A DNA stretch of 64,000 bases from Ciborinia camelliae (lineage: Eukaryota > Ascomycota > Leotiomycetes > Helotiales > Sclerotiniaceae): positions 1,564,440 through 1,628,439 of the forward strand of contig JANPYM010000005.1 in the NCBI GenBank assembly GCA_025890175.1, given 5' to 3'. The translations under genes were made by a program, and so were the position numbers. Every line of letters starts with the position of its first letter. The first letter of the stretch is position 1. The notes below the pieces were generated by a model. It did not search any database and had not been told where the DNA came from. It saw only the letters and a program-made list of their open reading frames with translations. Shown here one piece after another: positions 21,786-32,732 of this stretch.

Positions 21786-21920
21786 ATGCAAACGAAAGAC
21801 CAAAATGTTGATTCAAAACAGGTCTTAGTCATGCCATTTCAAGGCTCCCATGCAATGTCAGGAAATAATATCTATGACGATCCGATGTATGAATATTCAC
21901 ATGCTACAATGTAAGTTACA

Positions 21921-23859
21921 ATGGACGCTCTGACAACACTTAGGAATGTTTTCGAAGAATCTGTTTCTACCTCATCAGATATATCAGAAGAACTTTTAGA
22001 TGAAGGCGATGCCTCCGCTACACTATTGAGAGACTCCGCGGATTATTTGACAAAAATTCGATCGCTTCGTGAATCAGATGTCCTCGTACTTCTTACTCCG
22101 GTAGTTGTACCGGTCAGTCAAGATGTCACAGATACAAGTGATCCTTTTGAATGCCTTGGACGCTCCCTTGCAAAACGACATGCTAAAGTCCGTCACATTC
22201 CATATACGCAAAGGTAAGTGGTACATCTTACTTAACACATCTTGCTTAATGAGTCTGAATCTAATTAACTCAGAAACGGCATTACATCCACCCATCTGGG
22301 CTTCATAAAAAGAAGCCATGTTATTATCTTATGTTTCGTTGATCGTCCCCAGCATCAACTTCAGCTCGAATTGGCAGAAATCATCTTTGCCGTCAGCGAC
22401 CCCAAGCCTTGGTATGCTTAATCTGTTCTTTTGTGTAGCACTCCTCGATTTCCAATTTTATTTGAAGGTTTTTTCTTTTGCATCCTCTATATTTCCCCAT
22501 ACAGCCTTCATTTTCCCCCTAAATTCTTCCTTGATAAGCAATTACTAATTTCTCGACGACGTAGCTTGATTATGGTCTGCGGCGATCAGACAAATATGCA
22601 AGATTCGATCCCCTTCCCCACAGTCATTTTAACTTCCGGATACACCGCAGAAGAGATGGAGGCCGCAGCTGCAGTGATCTTCGGAGAGCGTGAACCCAAT
22701 CCCAAAGTAGGATTAGCTAGTTCGGCATCCGGCAGGACGGAGCCGGTACGGCCTAAGCTCTGGGCTGTTGACCAATGGAATGAAACCAAGGACTTATCGA
22801 GTGTCCTCAAACTGTGGACTGATAACTTTGATGTTCGGTTTTCCATCGACCTTGAGGCTTTCGCATCTCTCCTTCGCCGCCCAGGTTATGCAAAACATTA
22901 TGTGGTTCGTGGTCCCAGTGGTGGCGAAGTCCTAGGTTTCTGTGCTACATACCTTTCATACGTTGATCAAGAAGGAGAGAGACTTATTGCATCACTGGCA
23001 ATTCTTGTCGTAGAAAGAACATGTCGACGGCAAGGTATTGGTCTTAGTCTTCATAATCATGCTATTGGACAACTTAGAAGCACACGAGGGGTTATCCGTC
23101 TTCAACTTGGGAGTACTTTTCCGAGACTCTTGTATGGGCCACCTCGTTCTTCTTCTCCGGGTTTGACTGTGAATGATGAGTGGTTTCGCCGACGGGGCTG
23201 GGCACTCAATAAGGAGTTACAAGGTCAGGGTCAATCTGTTTACGACCTGATTCTGGACTTTACGAAATGGAATTATCGACAAAGTCAACAACAAGAGGGG
23301 TTTAATTATCGCCAGAGTGTACAAGACGATATGATTAAGGTTCTTCGTTTGGTTGAGGAAGCATCCATCAAACAAGGAAATATGGGATGGTTCGATCAAT
23401 ACTTTGCTCTGATGAACGGGCCCAACGTGAAAGACATTATACTATGTCTGGATGGAGATCAAATCATTGCATCAGCGCTCACATACACTCCATATTGTGG
23501 CAGCTCAATATCTTCTAATCTGCCATGGGCAGGGCGGGTTGGCCATGATGTTGGTGGAGTTACATGTATATGTGTTTCTCGTAAGTCATTCTGAGCTGCT
23601 TTCTTGTGACAGTTTCCTTAATACTGATGTCTTCAAAGCACAAAGAAAAGAGCCAATAGGCCCTGACTTACTCGATGCTTGTGTTAAAAAGCTATACCAG
23701 CAAGGGATGAGAAGAATGTTTTTTGATGGGGTAGCAAATGATGTGGATGAACTAAAACAACTAGGTGAGCGTCACTTTAATCTACGTACCTTAAAACCGA
23801 CTAATATTTCAGGATTTGAGGAGTGGGCTAAATACCGCGATGTTTGGAAGGATACCTAG
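21921..23859 (+). CDS. C-terminal half of a GH3-GNAT protein (acetyltransferase part), 5'-truncated
   Basis: Exons 21921..22213, 22274..22411, 22565..23580 and 23639..23859 give 555 aa. In filamentous fungi a GH3 beta-N-acetylglucosaminidase barrel is often fused to a C-terminal GNAT-fold region. This gene shows that C-terminal half: LVLLTPVVVPV and DPFECLGRSLAKRHAKVRH (end of the GH3 part), then WNETKDLSSVLKLW, YAKHYVVRG, VLGFCATYLSYVDQ, the acetyl-CoA-site-like RRQGIGLSLHNHA and IRLQLGSTFPRLLYG. The barrel with its KH-x5-H site is absent. The same frame is open from 21786 (MPFQGSHAMSGNNIYDDP) but is cut by TAA at 21912-21914, nine bases before the ATG used. It may be a surviving stand-alone acetyltransferase or a pseudogene. 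The four-exon frame is intact downstream. Confidence 0.65.
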
Positions 23860-26800
23860 GTAATGATCTTAGATATTTTACAAGACATGGTATATCCAAA
23901 TTGACTTTATTTGTTAGTTTTAAAACCTCCATAGAGAGCGTCATCTGAGAAGACTCTTTCACTCAGAGGTCCCCGTTGTCGATTCCATATGCATTGGAAG
24001 GATGAAGAGTTCCTGAAAACGAAGTATGATGGTGATAGAAAGCAAAATAGGCTCTTGATGATATCGGGTCCAATGCCCAAGTGTACAGCGGTCCCTCCGC
24101 GATGAGAATCCTGCGGACCATACGATACAACCGAAGATTTAGTAAATCAAAAATGACAAGAATAGCACATGCAGCTCCATATTTGTAATAAGCATAATCC
24201 ATAACATCATATATCCGATATATTGGGCATGAGGGATGATACTAGCTTGGATTTGTATTTGGAATGGGACATACAAATGATGGGTTCTAGGCGAGAGTTT
24301 GGATAGGCTACGGAATCGTCTATTTTGGTGATCAAAGCTAATTTATTACTTCAGCTACATTAAAACATACTACAGCAGAGGCGAGAGGGCAACATTACGG
24401 GAAGCAAATCAATACTTTTTTGTTAAACATTCGACACACCAAGTTTCCGACGCCAGACAGAAAATATTACTCGGGCTTTGTGCCAGTCCGCCGTGTTTAC
24501 TGCTGCCCGAGAACATAACAAAGAGCGTTCTAAATTTAGACAGATTCGTGGGAAGGCGGCGTAGACTTTCTTGACCGACATTTTACGGTCATACCTGATC
24601 TCGGTAGCCGCGGACACTTCCGGCTCATATGATGATTCGCTGTGCCAGCCCTCCGGGTGTACGGAAAATGATGTGTATGCTTTCCGAGAATACATAGCAC
24701 CCATGCACAATACCTTGTGCCATTGAAATTAATCCTACGCCGCAAACGTCAATTCAGGTCTTACGTAACCTCGCTAATATCTCTTCGGTGCTTATGTGAA
24801 TTCGGCATGCATCATCTTATTCACATAGATTGGGCCGCAGAATCACATTTTCAAAATGGATTTCCACGGCAGTGGAGCACGTCTCGAGAAAATTCTTCGT
24901 GTCAGCTCTCAATATCACCCACTCGCAAGATTTTCATGGTGGGGCTGCCACAGGGGCTTGCTTTGTTTGGACCTCCTCGTCCCCATGTCACTCAACAAAA
25001 CGCTACTCACTGTACAACAGTGTGGTTGTGGTTTGATTTTCAGTCTATTCAAGGATTCAAGCTGCAACTTGCACGAGTAAGATCTATCAAGGAAACCCAG
25101 TCGTGAAGTATGGAAGACTTCGAGAAGCCCTTTAAATCAATTAAGAGCTTTCAGGCCCGAGTCATCTTTTGAATTCGCTTTTTGAAAGCCCTTCAACATT
25201 TCTTATATTAGCCAGTGAAAGACGTCAATGTGACTGTCTCAGTAACTTCAAGCCAAATGTTTGGGGATTCTTGGCATTGGATCGATCACTAGGAAACAAA
25301 AGCAAGATAGAGCAGATTTCGCTCTTTGATGTCCAAGCAACATGCTCATCCGGATTCTCAACTTTCGCTGAATTGGCCTTCACGAAAATAACACAGAATT
25401 ATGGCGGCAAATGGAATTTATTGGCTTTGATTTAACTTTGACTCCTTAAATCTCTCGCTTCTTTGTTCCCGTGGATAACACGGACCACACTTTCTATCTC
25501 TTTATCATTGCTTCATTATTCCCCTTCATGTTTCTCTAGTTTTGTTGACTAGTGCTCTCGATTTTCAGTTCAAACCACTTCCATGAATTCAAAGTCCCCC
25601 CTTCTCATTGCACTTACGCTTATATTCCAATTCACTCATACTCTACCCTGACCACTGACACCTAATGGGCCGCCTTACCGTGAAAGTTCCACTCATGCAC
25701 AGTCATGACCCTCTCAAATCTCCACAATACATAATTACAACTCAATCATAATTCCCCGCTTCAACGCAATTATTCCCTGCTGGTCCCCACGTGGCCCGTT
25801 GATATGAAGTTGATATGAAGTTAGAGTTGGAGTTGTATAGGTTAAAGTGTGGTGCTACCGTTTTTGGTTGAGGTTTGGGTTCAATTTGGGGTTCGGGGGG
25901 TTCAGAGGGCACAGGTTAACTTCGTAGGGTCAAGGGTAGATGGCAAGGATAAAATTTAGTGGATGAAGGCTAAACTTAGGCGTCCTAGGGGACTTGAGGG
26001 TCGGGAGGTTGAGAAGGAAGATTTTAGGTTTGTAGTGAAATAGAAACGAGATGGTATTGTGGGAATGAAAATGGTATCACTGGAAATGGAGATGGGGGGG
26101 GCTCAATAATTGAAAAATAGTAAAAGAATCGGTTGAGGTGAGTTATCTTTATGGGAAATGGAGACGATGATGCGATAGGATTGTACTCGGCCTTGAAATT
26201 AGATGCAATCGCCCGGGCGGGAGCCTGGAGGTATGTCATTGTATTTGGGGGACTAATACCGCATTTCACGAGCTAGATCCATTAATTACTGCTTAAAGGC
26301 CAACTTAATGGAAAGAATTGGATTGGAAATGGGGGATAGAAAGTGCGTTGGGTAGAATTCATGAGACTTTTATCCCGGATAATGGGCCGATATGAAGTGT
26401 TGATGTTTCGGGAAACATTCGTGGGCCTAATAGTAGCAAATCTTATTCTTTTCTAATGCTATTCATCGGGCTTCAATTTGTCTGCGGAAAAACTTGAAGG
26501 AAATTTGGCGATACCGCTAAAAGTTGCCGAATATTCGAACGGTAAGTAAAGCCTGACCCTCTCGTGTGCAGTAGCTTCGGCTGTTGGCGCTTCTGATTTG
26601 GGGGAGAGGGGGGCGAAGGGGGGTAACGAGAAGCTTAATGGAAATTATTGCACGCAGAAAGATCAAGAAAACTGAAGAAACCCAGGTGGATGATATACAA
26701 AGTAGCAATGGTAAAAAAAGTACCCGTCACGAATCTGTCAACTGGAAGGGAGAGAAGCGGAATGTAACGATTGTGATTAGGGGAGATCCAATGTTGGAGA

Positions 26801-26949
26801 TTCTTTTGAAGAATTCTGTAAGGATGTTCGGATGAAGTGACTAAAATAGGACTACTCAATAGGAGGTGTTATGTATTCCAGGTTTCAGACATAAGTAATC
26901 AACCGATATATTTTCGCAGAATCCATTAGATGACCCAGTCTAATACAGA

Positions 26950-27530
26950 ACATTGAGCTGTGATTCAGATGAGAACTGCCACGTGCGTCACGTCAGTATA
27001 TGGGAATAGCTTCATGTATCAGCAATCAGATAAAAGAATTATGCTTAAGAGGAAAGGATCCTCTTCAAGAGATCATCACCTTATATAAGGTATGATCACG
27101 TGACTATATACATGTCATTCACTAGGCAGAGGCCTAGGCATGACAATTAATATCTAAAACCCGGTGTTTTTGATGTAAAAGAGTTGCTCTAAAAAAGAGT
27201 GGCCCCGAAAGTCGAATAGCGGAAGTAACTATTACTATATTCTCTTATATATAATTAAAAGGGGGTTTTCTCATTGCAAAATCTATTATCTTATTCTTAC
27301 CTATATCAACCAACTTGTTCGATAAAGAATATTCTCTTCTTGACCAGTTAATACGATATCTCGATCATTCTCGGGCATTGCAACGAAGAACCAATCTATA
27401 ACGAAAGAGTCCTCAAGGCACCATACAGCTATCTCGAAGTTGTCGAACTCGAAGTTGTCGAACTCGAAGTTGTCGAACTCGAAGTTGGTAATACATAATA
27501 ACATTGAGTTCCAGTTTTATCTACTCATTT
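26950..27530 (+). mobile_element. Possible LTR-retrotransposon remnant (LTR-like)
   Basis: The stretch looks like a promoter-plus-leader unit without a gene: a TATA-like CTTATATAAGG (about 27081-27091) beside GATCACGTGA, then CTCTTATATATAATT, an A-rich signal, and a pyrimidine-rich run ending in CCTATATCAACCAA. This resembles the U3-R-U5 order of fungal LTRs. No matching second copy, clear TG...CA ends or gag/pol frame were found in the window. Confidence 0.25.
27433..27486 (+). repeat. Tandem 15-bp repeat (3.6 copies)
   Basis: The unit CTCGAAGTTGTCGAA is repeated perfectly three times plus nine bases of a fourth. A multiple-of-three unit keeps one frame open on the minus strand (NFEFD repeats), but no gene context supports translation. 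Confidence 0.9.
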
Positions 27531-29431
27531 GATATTAGTTAGTGTTGGAATATTTGTTGTGAAACATATCGATTCGAGATGTAATGTTAGTGTGAGTGGT
27601 GTTCATATTAGCACGACACTCGATCAAGTCAGGTTCCAAAAAAACAGTAAACATAAACGACGATCTGGTAGCCTCGATTATATCAACCGAACAGATTTCG
27701 CACGTTAACAATAAAAGACTTGGCTGATTTCCTTCTATATAACGTCCAAGATATATCATACATGCAGTTTATACAAACATATCGCCAACTTTCCATTATT
27801 GTCGATGGGATAATTATGCCAACGCAGCTGCACAAAATTATGATTTGATATATCCAGTAGAACATAATCAACAACGCATCGAGAATAGTGAAATGGCAGA
27901 ATGGATAAAACCGTTCCTGTTGGTTATACGACAACCATCTAATAACTCAAGTATATAAGCACTCATCTTCGATTTAAGCATTTCATGAGGTACTGGAAAA
28001 TTATTCAAAAGAGTAGTTTGAATATAGGTAAGGTATACAAGCTTCGCTCACTCGAGCGGGTTCGAGTTTAGTTTAGTCTTTCAGGTCAGTGGGATATTAG
28101 AAGATGGTTCAGGCGAGACTTCATTCACTTGAATGTCATCCTCAATGTATAAAAGGAAAGCAGGAAAGTGATAGATATTCAATATCAAATTTGACTGAAC
28201 ATTCACTGGGACGATGGAATAAGATCTCGTGCAGTTATATGCTACCCGGTGAGCTGCATTCATGTCCTAACTCGTGTTAGATTTGGGCGTTATGCTTGGA
28301 CTTGCATGATGAGTTCGGCATATTGAGAATGCACTATCATACTGCCCTGAAAATCTCGGCATTTTGACTGACCTTGTAAATTTCAATTTTCATTTGTGGT
28401 AACAGTTAGCTTTGTGGCATAGCGCATTGCACTTGCTTTTTCTCTTTGGAATTTTTGTGATTGAGGAGCTGTGGGGTATTTGAGGAGATGTAAAGAATCG
28501 GTTAACGAAACTGCGGACTAGGGATTCCAATAGTTCGGAATACAGCCCGACAACGAGAAATCTTTGGTTCTTGAACTTATCTGAGATCTTGCTTTATTGG
28601 AAAGACCGGTCTAGCTACACAGAGGACCAGATTGAGATTGAGAGTAGTTTCCATGAGAGAGATGAATAATTCTTCTTCTTAATAACCTTCCTTAAAAGTG
28701 TCAATATGACGATTGAATCCATTAAAGAGAGAGTAATTTTTCATTTCCCAGTATCCAAACCCGTATTACTACCACATATATCATATGAGAAAGAATAAGA
28801 GATTGGAGATACTATCCCCTCGAGTCTTTGCTCGGACATCGCAGGAAAGGGAGAGCAAAGGAAAAGAAAGTAATGATCTTTTGTCGGCGTTTGAGATAAA
28901 ATGATAGCTGGAATGCCTACCAAAAGTCTATCAAGTATATACAAAATAAATCGCACACCAGAACGAGACACCGCCTTTTCAAAATTCTAGATATTTAAGC
29001 CCAAGAGCTTCAGAGATTATTCGATTGCTGAATCTCGGTTTAGATATTGAAGAATGATATACGTAAGATATTTTGCTTGGTGAGTTTGGTGTATGATTTA
29101 TTTCGTATATCGCGCGGGTGGGTATGGATGAGATATAGTGTAGTGGATTGTCAGGTTGAAAATGGGAAGGATGGTTATGTTGGAAAAACGATCATATGTA
29201 TTGTGTGATAGATATTTGGTAGTTGGGCTCTACAGAGATGGGAAGTAAAAAGAAAAAGTGATGAGAGGTTGGTGGAGTGAAGGGGAGTTACATTATGATC
29301 TTGAGAGTGCGCCAAAGGAAGGCAGATAGTACATGGAAACAATTGATATGATACAGAAAGAAAGACAATCTAATAGCAGGACTTTTATTTCTTTATTCGG
29401 TATCGATATCTGAATTCGATTGTCATCATAA

Positions 29432-30106
29432 TTATACCGTCTCACCAGCAACCTCCACCTTCCCAAAACTCTCCACTAATACTTGCCCCTCACTTTCCTC
29501 GGCACTAACCACCGCATTTCCCTCCCTAACCACCACAAAACTCTTCATCCCCGCCTCCCTCGCAGCCCTCACCTCTTTAATATTATCACTCAAAAAGAGC
29601 CATTCATCTACCTCCCCCAACGCCCTATTCGCCTTAGCAATCTTTTCATAACTTGCCCTATCCTGCTTCAACCCCGCGTTAACCGTATCCCAATACCCAC
29701 CTTCCAACTCCTCCCCATCATCCGCACCAACCCCATTCCAAATTAAACCCCTCAAATCCCCCTCAGTAGTATATCTCCACAACAACTTCTGCGCTGCCAC
29801 ACTCCCACTACTATAAATACAAATCTTCGCGCCATTCTCTTTCCACTTCTTCATCGCCGGGTATACATCTGGGAACAGTGGACATTTTAATTCGCCCGAT
29901 TCATAGCCGCGAAGCCATAAATATCCTTGGAGAGATTTGAGGTAAGGGATCTTGAGGTCCTGGGCCATAAGATCGCGGACATGGGAGTGGAGTGCGTCAG
30001 GAGTAGAGGAGTGTTCGGGTGGGAAAGCGGAGCGATACGGGAGGAAAGATGGGGTGTCCCATTGGGTGGCGAGGGTTTCTGGGAGCGCGGATAGAGCATA
30101 TGGGAA
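29432..30106 (-). CDS. utr4: Enolase-phosphatase E1 (methionine salvage), first exon not found
   Basis: The exon from an acceptor at 30107-30108 (CAG) to the stop encodes 224 aa that closely follow fungal enolase-phosphatase E1 (MtnC/Utr4), the HAD-type enzyme of the methionine salvage pathway acting on 2,3-diketo-5-methylthiopentyl-1-phosphate. Typical blocks are FPYALSALPETLATQW, LMAQDLKIPYLKSLQGYLW, LFPDVYPAMKKW, the HAD motif II region ICIYSSGSVAAQKLL and motif IV LFLSDNIKEVRAAREAG. The usual N-terminus with motif I (DIEGT, providing the nucleophilic Asp and the acid/base residue) should lie just before FPYAL. I could not find it in about 800 bp upstream on the minus strand. Either a long intron hides it or it has been lost, in which case the protein is inactive. 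Confidence 0.8.
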   Translation of the reverse strand, partial: FPYALSALPETLATQWDTPSFLPYRSAFPPEHSSTPDALHSHVRDLMAQDLKIPYLKSLQGYLWLRGYESGELKCPLFPDVYPAMKKWKENGAKICIYSSGSVAAQKLLWRYTTEGDLRGLIWNGVGADDGEELEGGYWDTVNAGLKQDRASYEKIAKANRALGEVDEWLFLSDNIKEVRAAREAGMKSFVVVREGNAVVSAEESEGQVLVESFGKVEVAGETV

Positions 30107-32704
30107 CTGTATGATGGTTAATGCTTGGTCATCGTTCTTCCTTTGACGGGAAGTGATGCTTTCGGAATGTTGGGGCCTGTTGAACTAATCTGACATACTC
30201 ATTGATACCCAATGATACATGTTTCAAATGTATCGGATACCGGCATGTTCATAGCAGGAAAAGAACCAGTGGAGTATATGTGGGTCGGCCCCTGAACTTG
30301 GGGGGAGGGGGTTGGGGGCTTGCTTGCAGTAAAACAAACGAAACAGAAGGCCAATATTATGGGGTGATACGGTACAACCAACCCATATAAGACATTGATG
30401 ACACCTATTGGAAGTTGGTTCTTCCCCGCAAATCATATGAACGCTGATCCGTGCATTGAATTGACCATACGGAATGATTGAGAACGTGGCAGACGACCAT
30501 TTGCATTGAAGCCCGTTCATTCTCCTTGACTTGGATGTTTTCACACTTGCGATCTCCATTCTCCTATCTCTTCTATCTTCTTCCATCACTATCCTTTGGT
30601 TTGACGATTGCGAAGCAAATAGAATTCCATCGCTGTTGTTCTCCCAACCAATGATAGCGGGGTAGAAGCATCGAAAAGAGAGAAGGCTGGTAACACGACA
30701 GCACATCAAAACTCACATGACTATGCGTAAATCAAGTTTACTATATCTGCATGCTGTAGCTTACGGAGTACGGCAGTTTTCCGCAGCTGTGTAAAAGTGT
30801 AAACCCTCGAGGCAGTAGTCGATCGTCGCAATCGGCACCGTTGAAAGTGGCTGGTAACTACGCCAACAAAGTAACTACCTTGTTCTGCGCAAAGCGCATC
30901 GAAAAATAATATGCGACTCATGACTTCTTGCATAGAGTTTTGAAAAGCTTGACCAACTGGAAGAGTAGGAGATTTTGTTTACCTACCAACACATCCTTGA
31001 CGAATGAAATTGGACACACTGTACCCTCTGCAGAAGAAGAAAAAATGAATCGATTAGCCTTCCATCACTTTTCCATTTCCAGTTTACTTCGATTCCATTT
31101 TCTCACCCACGTGATCCGTCGTAATCCAAAGATTCAATTGTCGAGAAAACTCTGCAGACGGATGATATGACCCCAAGGAAGAAAGCAGGAACAGGAACAA
31201 ACAGGAACCGGAAATCCCCGAGTGAAAAAAAAATCAATCACTCACCGATATCCAGCAATACCACCTTAACTCGTGTTTTCCCCTCCAAGTTTTCCATCTT
31301 GATCAACTCGGGAATCCTTCTCGACGTTTTCCTCTTTTTCCCTTCCTCGATACAGAATCAAATCTCAGCCCTGGGATCTCGAAAGATAGCGGTGAACTTC
31401 GCGAGGTTTCTTTCGTAGGTAATCTTGAATGGCTGGTGAGGACCTAGGTAATGTGTGCCGTTCTTATGCGGGAAGGGAAGTGTGGAAGTGTGGAAGTGTT
31501 GATATTGATATGGACAATCTAATTCGTCAATGCTACCCACCTACCTAGTAGGTATTTTGCTTGGTTTCCTCAGGCCAAAAGCTTTCATCGTAATTGGTAC
31601 CTTAGGTTACCTATGGATGAAATCAGCCTGCCTGGTCATGCAAGCAGCAAGATCCAAGCCTAGGTAGGTACTCAGTAATACCTATACCTATTATGAAAAA
31701 GGCTTTATGCAGTTATTATTACCTAGTAGTTACTAGAAACTGGACAGGGATTTCGGCAAAGAAGCTCTGGGATTGATAGGATCATAGGTAAGGTCCACGA
31801 TATGGAGTATCGTACCGGTTAACGTACGTACATGTAGGTACGCGGAACGTGTTCTGTGTTTTGTTGACAATGTTCCGGATTTGGTGGCGAGAATGGCAAC
31901 TTGCAATTGGAAGTTTAAAAATGTCCCAGAGGTGCAGGTGAAGCAAGATAATTTTAAGACTGTGAGTGTGAGTGTGATGGCGGTGAAGATATAACCTAAT
32001 AGATACCTAGATAACCGCAAAGGATTTATTTTGATTTTTTATGTGAATGGCCAACTAACTACCAATGACCTGCTTGGATTTGATCACATTCACATTTTGA
32101 CATTTTCGGGGTGAATTGAATTGATACAGTACCTATAAGGTCCTAGGTATGTACCTAACCTGGGTACATTCCATTCATTATTCACCACCTGGGTAACAAA
32201 CATCATTCACGTTAACTTCACGATAACCTAATTATTAGAGCAAGTTTCAAATCATTCAACCGCGGACCACTTAAAAGCACCTTGTTTGTACTGTAACTGC
32301 ATAGCGACTACTAGGTAGAGAGTACACTATTATACCAAAGTAAGTATGATAAATGATAATAAATCGTGGCCTATCCAGGTACCTACCCTCACGTTGGGGG
32401 CATGTACTGTACATACCCTTATAGTTTCCCGTGATGCATATGCATGCTACATACCTAGTAGGTGCATATGTACGAGACGAGTGAGAGAGTAGACCCATTT
32501 TGAGATCTTCAATCTATCGATAAAGCTAAAAGTCATGGATGGATCATAGATGGATCATGGATGAGCTATAAAGTTCTAAAGAGATAGATAGATAGCTATC
32601 GGTAATAATACCGGCATCATAATGTCATTTGATATCTAGGTGATATTAATGATAGTGATGTGTTGGATATATACATATCCCCGAAAGAATTAATATGGCT
32701 TGGT

Positions 32705-32732
32705 GGGGGGAAAGGGGGGAAAGGGGTGGGGG
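32705..32732 (+). other. G-quadruplex candidate
   Basis: Four G runs of 6, 6, 4 and 5 bases are separated by loops of only AAA, AAA and T. This is the short-loop pattern of very stable parallel G-quadruplexes. No gene lies nearby to suggest a role. Confidence 0.75.

Larger units (their letters stand above)
23860..29431. other. Large gene-poor region
   Basis: About 5.6 kb without a recognisable gene. Frames at 24423-24710 (-) and 24717-25106 (+) overlap other open frames and resemble nothing known. A possible LTR remnant (about 26950-27530), a 15-bp tandem repeat (27433-27486) and G-rich strings near 26599-26624 are the only structures noticed. Confidence 0.45.

Noticed and set aside
24423..25106. 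Overlapping 95- and 129-aa frames on opposite strands
   Set aside because: Mutually overlapping, no domain pattern, no conserved motif; likely chance frames.
27301..27504. Minus-strand frame with NFEFD repeats as a repeat protein
   Set aside because: The frame simply translates a 15-bp DNA tandem repeat; no start context, domain or neighbouring exon supports a gene.
30224..30709. 161-aa minus-strand frame as the missing first exon of enolase-phosphatase E1
   Set aside because: It lacks DIEGT-like sequence (only a weak CTVSP resemblance) and ends in a stop before any usable donor.
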